From NCBI GenBank assembly GCA_023078685.1, contig JALGAS010000002.1, forward strand, positions 434,001 to 498,000: 64,000 nt of DNA, in the 5' to 3' direction. Within the stretch, counting starts at the first letter, position 1; every line of letters starts with the position of its first letter. The position numbers were made by a program, and so were the translations under genes. The stretch comes from Neopestalotiopsis rosae. Lineage: Eukaryota; Ascomycota; Sordariomycetes; Amphisphaeriales; Sporocadaceae. The notes beneath the pieces are model-generated. The model did not search any database. It worked only from the letters and a program-made list of their open reading frames with translations, and had not been told where the DNA came from. Below are positions 11,263-22,487 of this stretch, in pieces.

Positions 11263-12370
11263 ATGTCATCAAGTACGACGTCACCTAGCACGACGTCACC
11301 TAGCACGACGTCACCTAGCACGACGTCACCTACCACGACGTCTACGAGCACTCGCACTTCAACTGTCGTAACAACGGAATTAACAAGTTCTGCTGCTGGA
11401 TCAACCACAGTAATTGTCATCACTTCCTCGGTCAGTCTTGGCTCTGGAAGTGGCAGCGCCGTACCTTGGTCGCCATTAACCACAACATTCATTCCGGACT
11501 CATCATGTTTCGATCGCTATTACCAGGTCAGCTCAAATTCTGAGGCCGCAGTCATCACAAGCGGTACCCTCGATCCGACGTACGATGAGTGTCAAGTCAA
11601 TGGCCTCCCCGACTTGACGTACAGCCCTGGCATGTGCCCTGGACGCATGACAACCGCCGCGCGGCAATCCAGTGGCGATCAGTTCACAGAGTGGTGTTGC
11701 CAGAGGTAGGCTCTTGATTTGTTGACCTCTTGATGAACATGTTTTTAGTAATACGTGCAACAGTGGATTCTCATACGACCCCCGAGGGTGTGCATCGATT
11801 GTTGAGGGCACGACTACTGTCCCAATATACCCAACATCCGGCAGGACCCAACGTTCAGCTACGATATCCAGCGTTGTAGCCGTACACGAGGCAGTCACCA
11901 TTATCTGGGGTTCATCTGATCTCAGCCTCTTTCCGTCTGATGTAGCATCAAGCCGTTCTGCCCTTTTCTCGAACTCCAGCGCCGATGAAGGGCTGACCCA
12001 GGCGGCCAAGATAGGCATCGGTGTTGGCGTATCTTTGGGCATGATAATCATCTTTATAATAGTCTCTGCATGGCTTCTCAAAGTGAGACGAAGGAGGAGG
12101 CAGCTTTCGGGACAAGGGCGGAATGGTGTAGGAGAGCTGGACGGGGAGCAAAAGATTTGGAAACGATTCTTTGGTCGCGAATGGAGGGCGGAGCTTCCAC
12201 CAGACGGACGACCCTCTGAACTGGAGACAAAGTCGGCAAGACCAACTGAGCTAGCAGTACCGCAAAAACCAGTAGAGTTGCCAGGTTCCTATCACTATCC
12301 AAAACCGGCAGCTGAAGCAGGCGAGGCCACAGAGGCCCGCGGGGAATATACAATGAAGGAGCAGAGATAG
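11263..12370 (+). CDS. Mucin-like single-pass membrane protein, uncharacterised
   Basis: Two exons, 11263-11705 and 11764-12370, give 349 aa. The first 40 residues are almost only Ser/Thr/Pro, coded by a 15-bp tandem repeat, and would be heavily O-mannosylated. Residues 60-150 form a Cys-containing domain (PWSPLTTTF, then SCFDRYYQ, CQVNG, YSPGMCPG, WCCQ). A transmembrane helix follows at about 245-270 (IGIGVGVSLGMIIIFIIVSAWLL), then RRRRR and a roughly 80-residue cytoplasmic tail. This plan is common in mould membrane proteins of unknown role; some, such as Wsc/Mid2 types, are wall sensors, but no WSC domain is visible. No signal peptide is seen at the chosen ATG, so an upstream signal exon may be missing. 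Intron 11706-11763 has two in-frame acceptors (11748 and 11763). Confidence 0.6.
11272..11341 (+). repeat. 15-bp tandem repeat in coding sequence (STTSP units)
   Basis: Between four and five copies of the 15-bp unit AGCACGACGTCACCT, with one or two mismatches. Each copy adds Ser-Thr-Thr-Ser-Pro without changing frame. Such minisatellites in surface-protein genes often vary in copy number between strains; that is family knowledge, not seen here. Confidence 0.9.
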
Positions 12371-13212
12371 GCCGTACCTAGTGAAGCGTACATAGTTGCG
12401 GTATTCGAACCAGGCAAAATGATGGCAGAGCTCCAAGCCAGCTTGTCGAATTTAATGTATCAGTGGACACGGAGGGATAGCGTTCTCTAACGACAGGCAT
12501 CCTCATTCAACAATGTGGGTTACCTAGGGAGAAACCCTCAGTTATAGGGGTATTGAAGCCTAACATACTTCCTTCACACCGAATATAGTAGGTTGGTGTC
12601 GACTCAAAAATCGCAGACGGAATCATGTTGGTCAAAGGAGTCTCTCTTCCGCTCGTGCTTCGACAAGTGGACGATGTGTTGAACCACAACACTCCAGGGT
12701 TTGGGAAGCAAAATCAAAAGACAAAAGATCGAAAGAAGTGCGAGAGACTAGAAATTTTGTCACAAGGAGTCCACTATCTGGAGGATCGGACTGGTAAGAA
12801 AAACAAATGGGTGCTATTGTGAGAATACACCTTCAATGTGTAAGGCAAATACAGGGGGCAAATGTTACTTTGAGTAAACGAGTGCTAATTGATCCAATCG
12901 TAACTGAAATATTTCCACAACAAAACATTAAGAGAACAAGAGCATGTTCCCTCCCTGCTAGTCCTGCTGTCGTTGTAAGTTGCTGTGTACAGAGAGCCGT
13001 GGTTTATTCTAGTATCGATGCTCACCATAGCCAATCCATGCTCCAAGCGGGGTCTTGACAAAACGTTGCACATAGCACGAATCCATTATTAGCTACTACC
13101 CGAGCTACCTATTAGAGATACCTACCAAAATCCATAGACGAATCAAGCTTGATGCTTTAAAGCCACCTCAATCGACCACATCAAAGTGCAAAGGTCAGCA
13201 TCACCAGTCATT
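12371..13212. other. Intergenic region, nothing recognised
   Basis: About 840 bp between two plus-strand genes. No supportable frame or RNA gene. Several TACCTA/TAGGTA hexamers occur near 13108-13127. Confidence 0.5.
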
Positions 13213-13851
13213 ATGGCTGTCCGCTCGGTCTGGAATCGGATACGGAGCAATCAGAGATGGCGATCCTTTGGCGATTTTAGCTTCTACATGTTCTACTTTG
13301 CAACATGGATACCAGTGGTCGTCATGCTCAAATCTTACGTCGGTGAAGTTGTCTCCATCAATGGACCTTCAATGTATCCCTACCTCAATTCGGATAAGGA
13401 TTCAAGCCTCCGCCGTGATCTCGTATGGAGTTACAAGTTCAGGGCTCAGGAAGGATTGGCCCGTGGAATGATCATTACATTCTGGTAAGCTCTTTTCGTG
13501 CTTTTGGCCATTGTTGCTTGAGAGGAAGAGAACTGATGGAAATACGCTTTCAGGAGCCCTCTGGACCCCGAAAAGGTGGTGGTCAAGAGAATCATTGGGC
13601 TGGAGGGAGATATCATTCGTACTCGTGAGCCGTATCCAGCTCGTACAGTACAGGTGCCGGTCGGTCATATCTGGGTCGAAGGGGATGGTGCTGCACGAGA
13701 CACGCTCGACAGCAATACCTATGGACCAATTTCCACGGGATTGGTGATTGGAAAAGCCACTCACATCTTGTGGCCGCTTCACAAGGCTGGGAAGATCAAG
13801 TGGTGGGAATATGCAGGCAAATTCAGAAATTCCGAGGGGAGAGCGCAATAG
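13213..13851 (+). CDS. imp2: Mitochondrial inner membrane protease subunit 2 (Imp2-like)
   Basis: Two exons, 13213-13484 and 13554-13851 (69-bp intron, Trp codon split TG|G), give 189 aa. This is a type I signal peptidase of family S26: it removes sorting peptides from intermembrane-space proteins and works as a heterodimer with Imp1. The serine-lysine dyad is visible as Ser53 in NGPSMYP and Lys102 in VVVKRIIGLEGD; the third conserved block is around GHIWVEGDGAARDTLDSN. One membrane segment sits at about residues 23-40. Length fits the family. Assignment to Imp2 rather than Imp1 rests on overall resemblance. The start is the first ATG in frame. Confidence 0.9.
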
Positions 13852-14295
13852 TGGGTAGTATACATCAATTCGACTATTGACTCTTAGCAATTATGCCATG
13901 ATTTATTTGTCATTTTCGTCAATTTCTCATGCTAACGAGAGCAGCTCTTCATTAACAACTGAGATCAAATATGCAGCACTGCTAATATGTATTACATTTT
14001 TCTTTATTCTTGTACTGATGCGGCCAAGAATATTCGCAAGAGCTAGAATGAGTCGAGACTAAGTAGAATCAGAGCGCACGGGCCACAATCAACGTCAGGG
14101 CGCGTCTACGTACTATCAAAATTTCTAGCGACGGTCTCCCAGCAAAAGTTGCGACTGGCCCCGACCGAGTAGGTAGTAGTAGCAGCGTCCAGTCTTTGTT
14201 GGCTCCCTCAACAGCGGACCTGCGATTGCAGCGACGCTCACTCTCTTCACTCTCAAACCCCCTCTTCATCATTGATTGCTACGTGAGTGAGGGTC
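13852..14295. other. Intergenic region, nothing recognised
   Basis: About 440 bp between imp2 and the carrier gene, both on the plus strand. It must include the imp2 terminator and the carrier promoter; no element could be identified. Confidence 0.5.
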
Positions 14296-15590
14296 ATGTC
14301 CTTGACTCACCGCATCGCCAACTTCTTCTCCGATCCAACCGCCGCCACTCCCGATCCGGTCGCTCGCTCATTACATAACGATGGACATTCGGAGGAGTTG
14401 CGCCCTCTGCCTGATTTCAACGCCCTACCGCACTCTTTCAAGGACATCAGCATGACGCCCGACGATGAGCTGGAGGCGCGCCCTCCCATATTACATGTTG
14501 GTGTCTTCTGATGCAGCCGTTTCGTGACAGACACTGTCTTGCTGACCATGCCCACCAGTCCATGCTCGCTGGAGGTCTCGGAGGTACAACCGGAGACATG
14601 CTGATGCATTCACTCGATACCGTGAAAACCCGACAGCAAGGCGATCCACATTTCCCACCGAGGTATTCTTCATTGGGCTCTTCATACTACACAATATGGC
14701 GGCAAGAAGGCATACGGCGCGGTCTCTATGGCGGGTGGCTGCCGGCCATGATGGGTTCATTTCCTGGAACCGTCTTCTTCTTTGGCACATATGAGTGGAG
14801 CAAAAGGATTATGCTCGACTATGGAGTCCAACAACATGTGGCGTACCTTTCGGCCGGCTTTTTGGGTGACCTGGCAGCATCCGTAGTCTATGTACCTTCG
14901 GAAGTACTCAAGACTCGGCTGCAACTCCAGGGACGATACAACAACCCCTACTTCCACTCTGGATACAACTACCGCGGCACATTTGATGCCGCAAAGACAA
15001 TCGCTCGTGTCGAAGGGCCCATGGCATTGTTTCACGGATACAAGGCGACCCTCTATCGAGATCTACCATTTTCAGCACTGCAATTCATGTTTTATGAGCA
15101 ATTTCAAACATGGGCGAAGCAATACAAGCAGAGCCGTGATATTGGCACGGAACTTGAGTTGCTGACCGGCGCTGCTGGAGGTGGATTGGCCGGAGCCATT
15201 ACTTGCCCTCTGGATGTCGTCAAGACTCGGCTACAAACGCAAATAGAGACGCCACAGCCTGTAAAAACAAAGGAGCGTGCCAGCGTGGATGCAAAGGCTG
15301 GTGTCAAGGAGACATCGGCAAAGCAACCAGGCGCAAGAAGGCCCATATCCACTTCATCGCCCTCGACACATACCCCCCGACCGGGCGCAATCGTATTAGA
15401 CACCTCTTCAGTTTACCAGGGTCTGAAGTTAATCTACAAGACTGAAGGATTTGGCGGCTGGTTCAGAGGTGTCGGTCCACGTTTTGTCTGGACCAGTGTA
15501 CAAAGCGGGTGCATGCTATTCCTGTATCAAACCATTTTGCGGAAACTAGAGATTTGGATGCCGCTGGCAAACTCTGAAACGTCGTTATGA
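14296..15590 (+). CDS. Mitochondrial carrier protein (SLC25 family)
   Basis: Two exons, 14296-14496 and 14559-15590 (62-bp intron, branch CTGAC), give 410 aa. Three carrier repeats are visible. Their signature motifs are SLDTVK at residues 85-90, PSEVLK in the middle repeat and PLDVVK in the third. The first motif has Ser where most carriers have Pro. The N-terminal 67 residues are a non-carrier extension, and a roughly 70-residue Lys/Pro/Ser-rich insert follows the third motif, likely in a matrix loop. Overall it resembles the S. cerevisiae YMR166C/Mme1 and Pet8 branch of inner-membrane carriers. The substrate cannot be named from sequence. Two pieces of evidence support the splice: the frame joins PPILH to SMLAGGLGGTTGD, and that join matches related fungal carriers as I recall them. 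Confidence 0.88.
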
Positions 15591-16087
15591 GCGGGAGTTA
15601 TGTTGTCCGACGACCGATAGGGAAAGCTGTACATTTATGGGCTTTGGAGAGGCTGATTGTATCAATACGGAGATCATGGGAGCATTTGCATGGCGTTGGG
15701 AAATAGAAGGACGGCCACCGCAGAAGGCCAAATGTATAGAAGACAAAAAAGAACGGTAGATATAATCGCCAATCATTGATCATGAGTAATAAGCAGTTTG
15801 GACGTGACTTGTCAGCATGCATCATTGGTGAATTATGTCTACCTCTAAATCTGAAATATGCCAGGTACAAATAGCAAAATGAAGGAAACCCAATTTATTC
15901 ATTAAAATTCTCGGTTTATTATTACTAGAGGCATGCACTCAAATATCGTCTTTCTTGATCTGGAGCCGGCATCGGGTGTTGCATATTTTGGAGACTAAAT
16001 TTGCGCTTAAGCGGTAGCCCCGTTTAGAAGGATTCATGATGCTAGCTTTTTAGGTGACTTACCTAGCAGAGCATCGAACGATAGCGC
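15591..16087. other. Intergenic region, nothing recognised
   Basis: About 500 bp, AT-rich around 15880-15930, between two plus-strand genes. No gene, repeat or RNA visible. Confidence 0.5.
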
Positions 16088-19000
16088 ATGTGGAGAAATT
16101 GTTCCAAAGCGTTTTGCGAAAGCTTGCGCCGTTTACCGATTGAAAGAGCATTTACCAAACGCCCACAGCCTTCGAATCGAGATCTTTTCGAGCAACGCGA
16201 TGGCCGAGGGAAACGAGCCATAACCATGACGCCGCCCGTACCCGTCCCCTCGAAAGCCGCGATACATGCCCTTCGAGGTCTTGCTCTGGGTAGCTCATGT
16301 GCTCTCGGCCTGATTGTGGAAGACAGGAGACGACGAATCAGCACTCTCAGGACCGCGGTCGACAACAACAAAAAGATCAGGACGTCGAGGCAGTATCATG
16401 GGGCCGCGGAAGCTCTCAGACACGTCGCCGAAGACGCGGTCGTCCTGTCAGCGGAGGACATTCATTGGCATTACGATGCAGGACTTTCGAGCAGCTCCGA
16501 GCGCGGCCAGGGTCGACTCACGACAGAAGGGCGATCACCAAGCAGGAACGAGACAGGCGCCGAAATTATAGCCAAGGAGGAACAAATTGCGCGCAGTCAA
16601 CATCATGCCGAACGCTCAATCCCCGAGAAGGGCCCAAAATCGCGAATTCAACCCTCGGCAAGAACGGGTTCCCGTGTTCATACACTACGATCATCGGTTG
16701 ATCTTACAGGGCCCGTAGACAGCGGCGGCTGGGCGAAGGCTGCGAAGCAACCGAAAACTTCATCTTCAGATGAAAAGATTGCGGAAATCTTGGACCTCCC
16801 TGTTTCAGGCATCAAAACCAGATTGCAAGAACCCGGCAAGCTCGATACATACAAGACGGCATTCATTACCAGCACTCAGAGAAGGATCGCTTTTCAACAG
16901 AGATTGGACGAACGATGGCTCAACATTTCAGAAGCACTTTGCACGTATTGTCAGGAGAACGAGCTATGGCTGTCTGCACAGGAAATATTGGATGCTGTAG
17001 TCGGGTCCGGCAAGGTCGACGAGGCCAGATTCTACGCCCATGCTCCATTTCCAGTGATCGACTCCTTGCTGAGAGACCTCGAAGCAGATGGGGACGCCAT
17101 CGTCAAGAAGCTCCACCTTGCTTCTCGAATCTTTCTGGCAAACTTTGAGAACGAGCCGAAGTTACATGGTGACGAAATCTCAAAGCTAGGCCAGGCCCTC
17201 ATCGCCCGACTGGTCCAGTACAACCAGCTGAAGCAGGTTCACCAAGTCTACTGGCGGGTGCTGAAACAATTGGAGCACACACAAGAGTTTACAGCTTGGT
17301 TTATTGAAAATCTTTCCCGATACGGCGACCACAAGTCAGTCATCAAGTACTTCAGGCTGAACTTTTGCAAGGCAGCCGTGAAGCCTGCACTATTCGAATC
17401 GACGGTCATTCATGTGCTCGGCTCGGTAGAGGCAATGCGCGGGGCCCAGGCAGAACAAGTTGCCCGCGCTTTGGCTCAATGCAGTACGAATGGGCTGACA
17501 CCAAAAGCAGAATGGCTTCAGAGACTCTTGCAGAGTCATTGGAATCGTTATCAGGATCTACAGAAAACTCGCGAATTCTTTGATGAATTAGTGGATCTGG
17601 GCTTGTTGAGCAAGCTGAAATACCCAGAAGGCGTCTATCAAATGATGGTCAAGTTCTCCGTATTGGGGGGCGACTCTCAGACTGCCTCGCATTATCGCCA
17701 GGAAACGATTAGGTTGGCACCACACATGCAGAACGACGTGTTGCTGAATGGCTATATGACCCTGATGAAGGCTAAACATGGGCACTGGGATGATGTCTAC
17801 CGCGATTACTCCGAAATGAGGCAATACGCTCGTTCTCAGCCGGCAGCCTATAGCCAGGGTTTTGTTGCCGTTCTCAAGGTCTTTCTCGAAAGCCACACAG
17901 TTGCCCAGACTGAGGAGTTCATCAGAACCTATGTCAAAGAGATGGACGTTTGCTTGCATCGTTATGTTGTAACGCTGATGGCAAACAAGTACGCCGAAGT
18001 TCACGACTCTGAGGGGCTCCTGGCATGGCTTCGATACTGTCGTTCTCAGGGACTTGCTCTCGATGCCGCTTTCACCAATGCCATTCTCCGCAACCTGAGA
18101 CTAAAGTGGAAATTCCCCTTCCGTGAGCTGCAGAAACTCTACAATGCCATCAGGCGACTCGACCTGGCAATGGCCGACGGCGTTACCACGCGAATCATGC
18201 ACAGCGCGGCAGTGGAAGAAGGCAATTATGCTGGTACCAACATCAAACATAGACTTCGCACCCTGGGGGCATCACCGAGTAGACTACCGCATATCTTCAA
18301 GTCTGCCAACGAACGCGATGTCTTGCACGCCATGACCGAGGAACTCTTGCGTGGCAATGCCGTCAGGGCTGTTGTTATATACAAGCGAGCGCTACGCTTT
18401 GGCATGCCATGGTGTCCCAAGTGTTTCCGTGTTGCTGTCAAGGCATCGTTGCAGCGTAAAGGCGACAATTTTGGCATCACCACCAAGCTTATTAGCGAGA
18501 CATATGCCGAGGGTCATGATATTACCGAGGCCGCCTCGATTCTGATCAAGGCACAAATCCAACAATTCAGAGGACCATTTGAACAGGTCATGTCAAACCT
18601 ACAGTCTCTGATTGCTCGCTTTGAGTCTTTGGGTCTTACCATTGAGTCATCTGTCATGACACATGCAGCCATCATGTCAACAAAGTTCAAGCAACACGCT
18701 CGCGCTGTAGACCTCTGCAAGCTCGCCATGGAACAGAGCGGTGCCACCAACCCGTGCTTTTCCCGACAGAGCATGCGGGCTCTTCTCTCTGCATACTGGC
18801 AGACACTCAACCCAGTCGGACTGCGCTGGGTTGTCGAATCGCTGCCAAGCAGTCCCTATGCAGCAGACAAGCAAGCATTTGCACTTCTCAAATCTACAAA
18901 GAGACATATGCTGAAATGGAATTCGTCCTCGCGGGTTGACGAGATACTCGAAATTCTACAAACTGGTATAGATAAGGTACGGCAACAACGAAAAGCAGAA

Positions 19001-19186
19001 ATAGAGGTTGGATCCACAATGTATAACGAAACACTCCGCATCATGAGCGATGCGGCGGGAAATATAGAGCTGGGTCAAAGGGATCACAACCATAGAGGGC
19101 CACAAATCAACCATGCCAGCGACAGGGAGAAAGCGACTATGGCTCCAGATATGCGAAGCCCGGCCCCTGTTGAAGCATGTGGCTAG
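16088..19186 (+). CDS. Pentatricopeptide-repeat type mitochondrial protein
   Basis: Uninterrupted frame of 1032 aa. The N-terminus is rich in Arg/Lys/Ser with few acids (first 45 residues), fitting a mitochondrial presequence. Residues 50-105 carry a block (PSKAAIHALRG, then GLIVEDRRRR and TAVDNNKKI) that I associate with fungal mitochondrial PPR proteins. From about residue 250 to 950 the chain is a run of helical-hairpin segments of roughly 35 residues, for example MTLMKAKHGHWDDVYRDYSEM and the VVIYKRALRFGMPW region, typical of PPR/TPR solenoids. Such proteins bind organellar RNA and act in stability or translation of particular mitochondrial messages; the target is unknown. The last 60 residues look disordered. 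No intron or disruption. The next upstream in-frame context offers no better start. Confidence 0.75.
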   Translation: MWRNCSKAFCESLRRLPIERAFTKRPQPSNRDLFEQRDGRGKRAITMTPPVPVPSKAAIHALRGLALGSSCALGLIVEDRRRRISTLRTAVDNNKKIRTSRQYHGAAEALRHVAEDAVVLSAEDIHWHYDAGLSSSSERGQGRLTTEGRSPSRNETGAEIIAKEEQIARSQHHAERSIPEKGPKSRIQPSARTGSRVHTLRSSVDLTGPVDSGGWAKAAKQPKTSSSDEKIAEILDLPVSGIKTRLQEPGKLDTYKTAFITSTQRRIAFQQRLDERWLNISEALCTYCQENELWLSAQEILDAVVGSGKVDEARFYAHAPFPVIDSLLRDLEADGDAIVKKLHLASRIFLANFENEPKLHGDEISKLGQALIARLVQYNQLKQVHQVYWRVLKQLEHTQEFTAWFIENLSRYGDHKSVIKYFRLNFCKAAVKPALFESTVIHVLGSVEAMRGAQAEQVARALAQCSTNGLTPKAEWLQRLLQSHWNRYQDLQKTREFFDELVDLGLLSKLKYPEGVYQMMVKFSVLGGDSQTASHYRQETIRLAPHMQNDVLLNGYMTLMKAKHGHWDDVYRDYSEMRQYARSQPAAYSQGFVAVLKVFLESHTVAQTEEFIRTYVKEMDVCLHRYVVTLMANKYAEVHDSEGLLAWLRYCRSQGLALDAAFTNAILRNLRLKWKFPFRELQKLYNAIRRLDLAMADGVTTRIMHSAAVEEGNYAGTNIKHRLRTLGASPSRLPHIFKSANERDVLHAMTEELLRGNAVRAVVIYKRALRFGMPWCPKCFRVAVKASLQRKGDNFGITTKLISETYAEGHDITEAASILIKAQIQQFRGPFEQVMSNLQSLIARFESLGLTIESSVMTHAAIMSTKFKQHARAVDLCKLAMEQSGATNPCFSRQSMRALLSAYWQTLNPVGLRWVVESLPSSPYAADKQAFALLKSTKRHMLKWNSSSRVDEILEILQTGIDKVRQQRKAEIEVGSTMYNETLRIMSDAAGNIELGQRDHNHRGPQINHASDREKATMAPDMRSPAPVEACG

Positions 19187-20334
19187 ATGTATATACAATA
19201 CAAATACTTTTATGTATCATATTAATATGTACATTACTCTCATATACCATATTATAGATTATTTGCATGGACAAGGCTCCATCCTGTACCTATGGCCGGA
19301 TCAAAGGTACTGGTGAAGTAATGTGAAACTTCAGAAAAGGGACTGCATGCATTCCATCAAATGATAGTCGTCGACCAAAAGAAGGCCAATTGTTAGTCCT
19401 GCTGTAGCCGTGTCACAAGTTGTGGTTACTGGGAAGCACCAGTGCCCTATGAAGCTCTGATCAACACTAGCCTGAGCTATAGTACGCACGAGCCGTCATG
19501 GATTTGGCGGATGTTTGTGTTGCCGCGAGCTTTGGTTGAATCCTTCGTGCCTAGTATTGAAGCTTGCTAGATACCTACTATGCAGACATCAAATATCTAG
19601 AGACTACCCAAGTACCTTACATATTCAATTGTGATATACTGCCAATCGATGCAATGGATTAACTCGATACGGTGAATTGGAGGCAAGAAGAACCTGCAAT
19701 TTTCCTGGTCTCTTCCCGTTACTTACAACAACCTGTATCGGATTGGTCCAGTCTATGATGGTCACATGCTTCAGGCCAATCGCCAGAAAGACGGACCCGA
19801 CATACCCAAATTGGGATGGTAGAGAGCTGCGTCCAGTGAGGGGCCCAAAAAAAACGCGGCGGCGCGAGTACCGTAGGACCCACTAACCTTAGGAAATTCA
19901 GGGGTCAGGCTATTTCTCTGTTCCCGGGGGTCTGGTAGGTAGGTCTGGTAGGCCTGGCAGGTAGGTCTGGTGGCGGGCGGCGGCGATCGAAGGAACTGGT
20001 CAGGAATGGCTCGATCATAGATCAGGCGATTTGTGACTTGATGCAGGGTCTTCTCGTGCCACCGGGACCTGACATCACGAACGACTTTTTGCAACAACTA
20101 ATTTCCTCACCGCGTTTGGTTCTCCTGGGGCGATCATACTAGGCAGAAGCGTGAAGAAGAAGAAGAGGTGTCGGCACTTTTCTCAACTTTCTTCCTTGCA
20201 TCTACATTTTGACTTTCCTGCATTATCTAGCAGAACGACCCGCCCGTTCACAAGCCGCCCGCTACACGGCCCCAATCCTATCTACTACTACCACACCGAC
20301 CGCCTTCGAGTTTGTTCAACACCAAACTGCCCCG
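19187..20334. other. Upstream region of squalene epoxidase
   Basis: About 1.15 kb. Includes a short imperfect GGTAGGTCTGG repeat at 19925-19975 and a CT-rich leader just before the start. The same frame as Erg1 stays open upstream to 20209 but has no ATG before 20335, so it is treated as leader. I cannot assign sterol-regulatory binding sites by eye. Confidence 0.5.
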
Positions 20335-21891
20335 ATGAGCACTACAACGGCAACCACCGACGCTCGTGCCGAGCGCAGGACACAATACCACGAGGCCGAT
20401 GTGGTGATTGTCGGCGCCGGAGTATTTGGCTGCGCAGCCGCGTACGCCCTGGCACAGCAAGATCGCAGCGTGATCCTGCTGGAGAGGTGGATGACACAGC
20501 CCAATCGCATTGTCGGCGAGCTGCTCCAGCCAGGTGGTGTCGAGGCCCTGACCAAGCTGGGCCTGAGACACTGTCTCGACGGAATCGATGCCATTACCTG
20601 CAATGGTTTCGATGTCATATACTATGGAGAGCAGGTGGTGATTAACTACCCCAAGATTGAAGGCCTGGCTGGAGGATATGCCAACGGATCGGCAAACGGA
20701 CACACAAACGGACATGTCAATGGGCACGCCAATGGGCACACCAACGGACACACCAATGGCTCAGCATATCCCAAGGAGAAGACTGCACAGCAACCACAGG
20801 GCCGCAGTTTTCACCACGGCCGATTTGTGCAGAAGCTGCGAGAGTCTTGTCTGGCTCACCCCAACATCACCGTGGTCGAGACGGAAGCCGTCTCAACTGT
20901 CAAGGGCGAGCACAATGCCGAAATTCTCGGTGTCGAAACGCGCACAAAAGACCCTGTCACTGGTCAAAAGGTTCCCGACTACTTCTTTGGTCAATTGACC
21001 ATCATCGCTGATGGTTATGCCTCGCTCTTCCGCAAGCAGTACATCGAACGGACGCCAGTGGTGCGGTCCAAGTTCTATGCCCTCGAGCTGATTGATGCCG
21101 ATCTCCCACAGCCCACCTTTGGCCATGTCATATTGGGCGACGCCTCGCCAGTTCTCTGCTACCAAATCGGCACCCATGAGACCCGTGCGCTCATTGATGT
21201 GCCACTCGACTGCCCGGCAGCGTCGGTTGCAAACGGTGGCGTTCGCGGTTACATTCAGAAGGTTGTCATTCCAAAGCTTCCACCACAGCTCCAGCCTGCT
21301 TTCAAGGCTGCGCTCGAGAGGGAAAACCAGATTCCAAAGTCCATGCCCAACTCGTGGCTTCCACCATCCAAACAATCAACCCCTGGTGTGCTCGTGCTGG
21401 GTGATGCCATGAATATGCGCCACCCGCTGACTGGAGGTGGTATGACGGTTGCCCTCAACGACGTCGTCCTTCTTTCGCAGCTCTTGGCACCTTCCAATAT
21501 CCCCAACCTGGGCGACTCGGCCGCCGTCCTACGGGCCATGGACACGTTCCACTGGCAGCGCAAGTCCCTGACGTCCATCATTAATGTGCTGGCGCAGGCG
21601 CTGTACTCTCTGTTTAGCGCGGCGGACCCCAACCTGGCCAAGTTGCAGCGTGGCTGCTTTGCCTACTTTAAAAAGGGCATCACCTCGGACCCCATGGGTC
21701 TCATGGGCGGTCTGATCCACCGGCCCCTCGTCTTGGCCTACCACTTCTTCTCAGTCGCCTTTTTGGCCATCTGGATCGATGCAAAGTCGACTGGCCTCTG
21801 GAACATTCCCGTCGTTCTCTTCAACTCCCTCGCCTTGCTCTGGACAGCCTGCGTCGTCTTCTTGCCCGTCATGTACAAGGAGGTCTTCTAG
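20335..21891 (+). CDS. erg1: Squalene epoxidase (squalene monooxygenase) Erg1
   Basis: Single exon of 518 aa from the first in-frame ATG. The enzyme converts squalene to 2,3-oxidosqualene in the ER and lipid droplets, the first oxygenation of ergosterol synthesis and the target of allylamine antifungals. Visible motifs are the FAD dinucleotide fold at residues 22-32 ([11 protein letters not shown]), the LLERW/ELLQPGG region, the [12 protein letters not shown] block, and the [21 protein letters not shown] flavin-binding block (given as about 355-376). Two C-terminal hydrophobic segments (about 460-480 and 490-512) anchor it. Residues 117-142 are a low-complexity run of Asn-Gly-His/Thr units inserted between two conserved blocks. 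No disruption. Identification is firm. Confidence 0.96.
   Translation: MSTTTATTDARAERRTQYHEADVVIVGAGVFGCAAAYALAQQDRSVILLERWMTQPNRIVGELLQPGGVEALTKLGLRHCLDGIDAITCNGFDVIYYGEQVVINYPKIEGLAGGYANGSANGHTNGHVNGHANGHTNGHTNGSAYPKEKTAQQPQGRSFHHGRFVQKLRESCLAHPNITVVETEAVSTVKGEHNAEILGVETRTKDPVTGQKVPDYFFGQLTIIADGYASLFRKQYIERTPVVRSKFYALELIDADLPQPTFGHVILGDASPVLCYQIGTHETRALIDVPLDCPAASVANGGVRGYIQKVVIPKLPPQLQPAFKAALERENQIPKSMPNSWLPPSKQSTPGVLVLGDAMNMRHPLTGGGMTVALNDVVLLSQLLAPSNIPNLGDSAAVLRAMDTFHWQRKSLTSIINVLAQALYSLFSAADPNLAKLQRGCFAYFKKGITSDPMGLMGGLIHRPLVLAYHFFSVAFLAIWIDAKSTGLWNIPVVLFNSLALLWTACVVFLPVMYKEVF
20683..20760 (+). repeat. Asn-Gly-His coding repeat inside erg1
   Basis: Imperfect 12-bp repeats (pattern AAC GGA CAC ACC) encode seven NG pairs, mostly [12 protein letters not shown]. 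It is in frame, with synonymous changes between copies, so it is translated rather than recent pure slippage. Confidence 0.9.
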
Positions 21892-22487
21892 TACTAGACT
21901 TGCACGACTGAGCGGAAGACGGAATATCTGCCGAGCGGATGATGATTATTTTTGTTTCAATGCGTTGAACCATTAGCGTTCTGTATGACTATACAACATA
22001 CCCCAAATTCGAATGACGACCATTATGGGTTAAGGATATGAGGCCAGAAAATACGAAAAGAGGGTATGAGAAAAAGCTTGTCCCCCCTGCAGGAAAACTC
22101 ATCTCAATGGGATGTGGATTGGATTTGAGTCCCATCTGTACATAATTAGAAAGAGACAGAGCGAGACACACATGGCCTATTATGGCTACTAGATATACAC
22201 CATGAGACCTAATTATAATAATCTTTAACATATCAAAACTTAATCATCACAACATCTTGTAAATCTTAGACAAATCCGAGACAGTTCATCGTGTAGTGAT
22301 CTTTCACTCATTTTTGGAAGCATCTTGGAATATTTGTTTAAATGTCAATTTTTGCTTGGCTACGTGGCAAGTCTACAGTGCATGGCCAGTATATTCTTTT
22401 TGGGGGGTATCGTATCATCCTCCTATCACACAGTCTTTACATCTCTTTTCTCTCCCTGATGTCTGCGTGGTGGCTACCTTATTCTCT
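21892..22487. other. Convergent intergenic region erg1/alg5
   Basis: About 600 bp between two convergent stop codons, AT-rich and low in coding potential. Presumed to hold both 3'UTRs. Confidence 0.6.

Noticed and set aside
12395..12425. Minus-strand GGTTCGAATACC resembling a tRNA B box
   Set aside because: No flanking cloverleaf could be drawn and the T-arm has mismatches.
20209..20334. N-terminal extension of Erg1 from an upstream open frame
   Set aside because: No ATG occurs in frame before 20335 and the extension is unlike a targeting signal.
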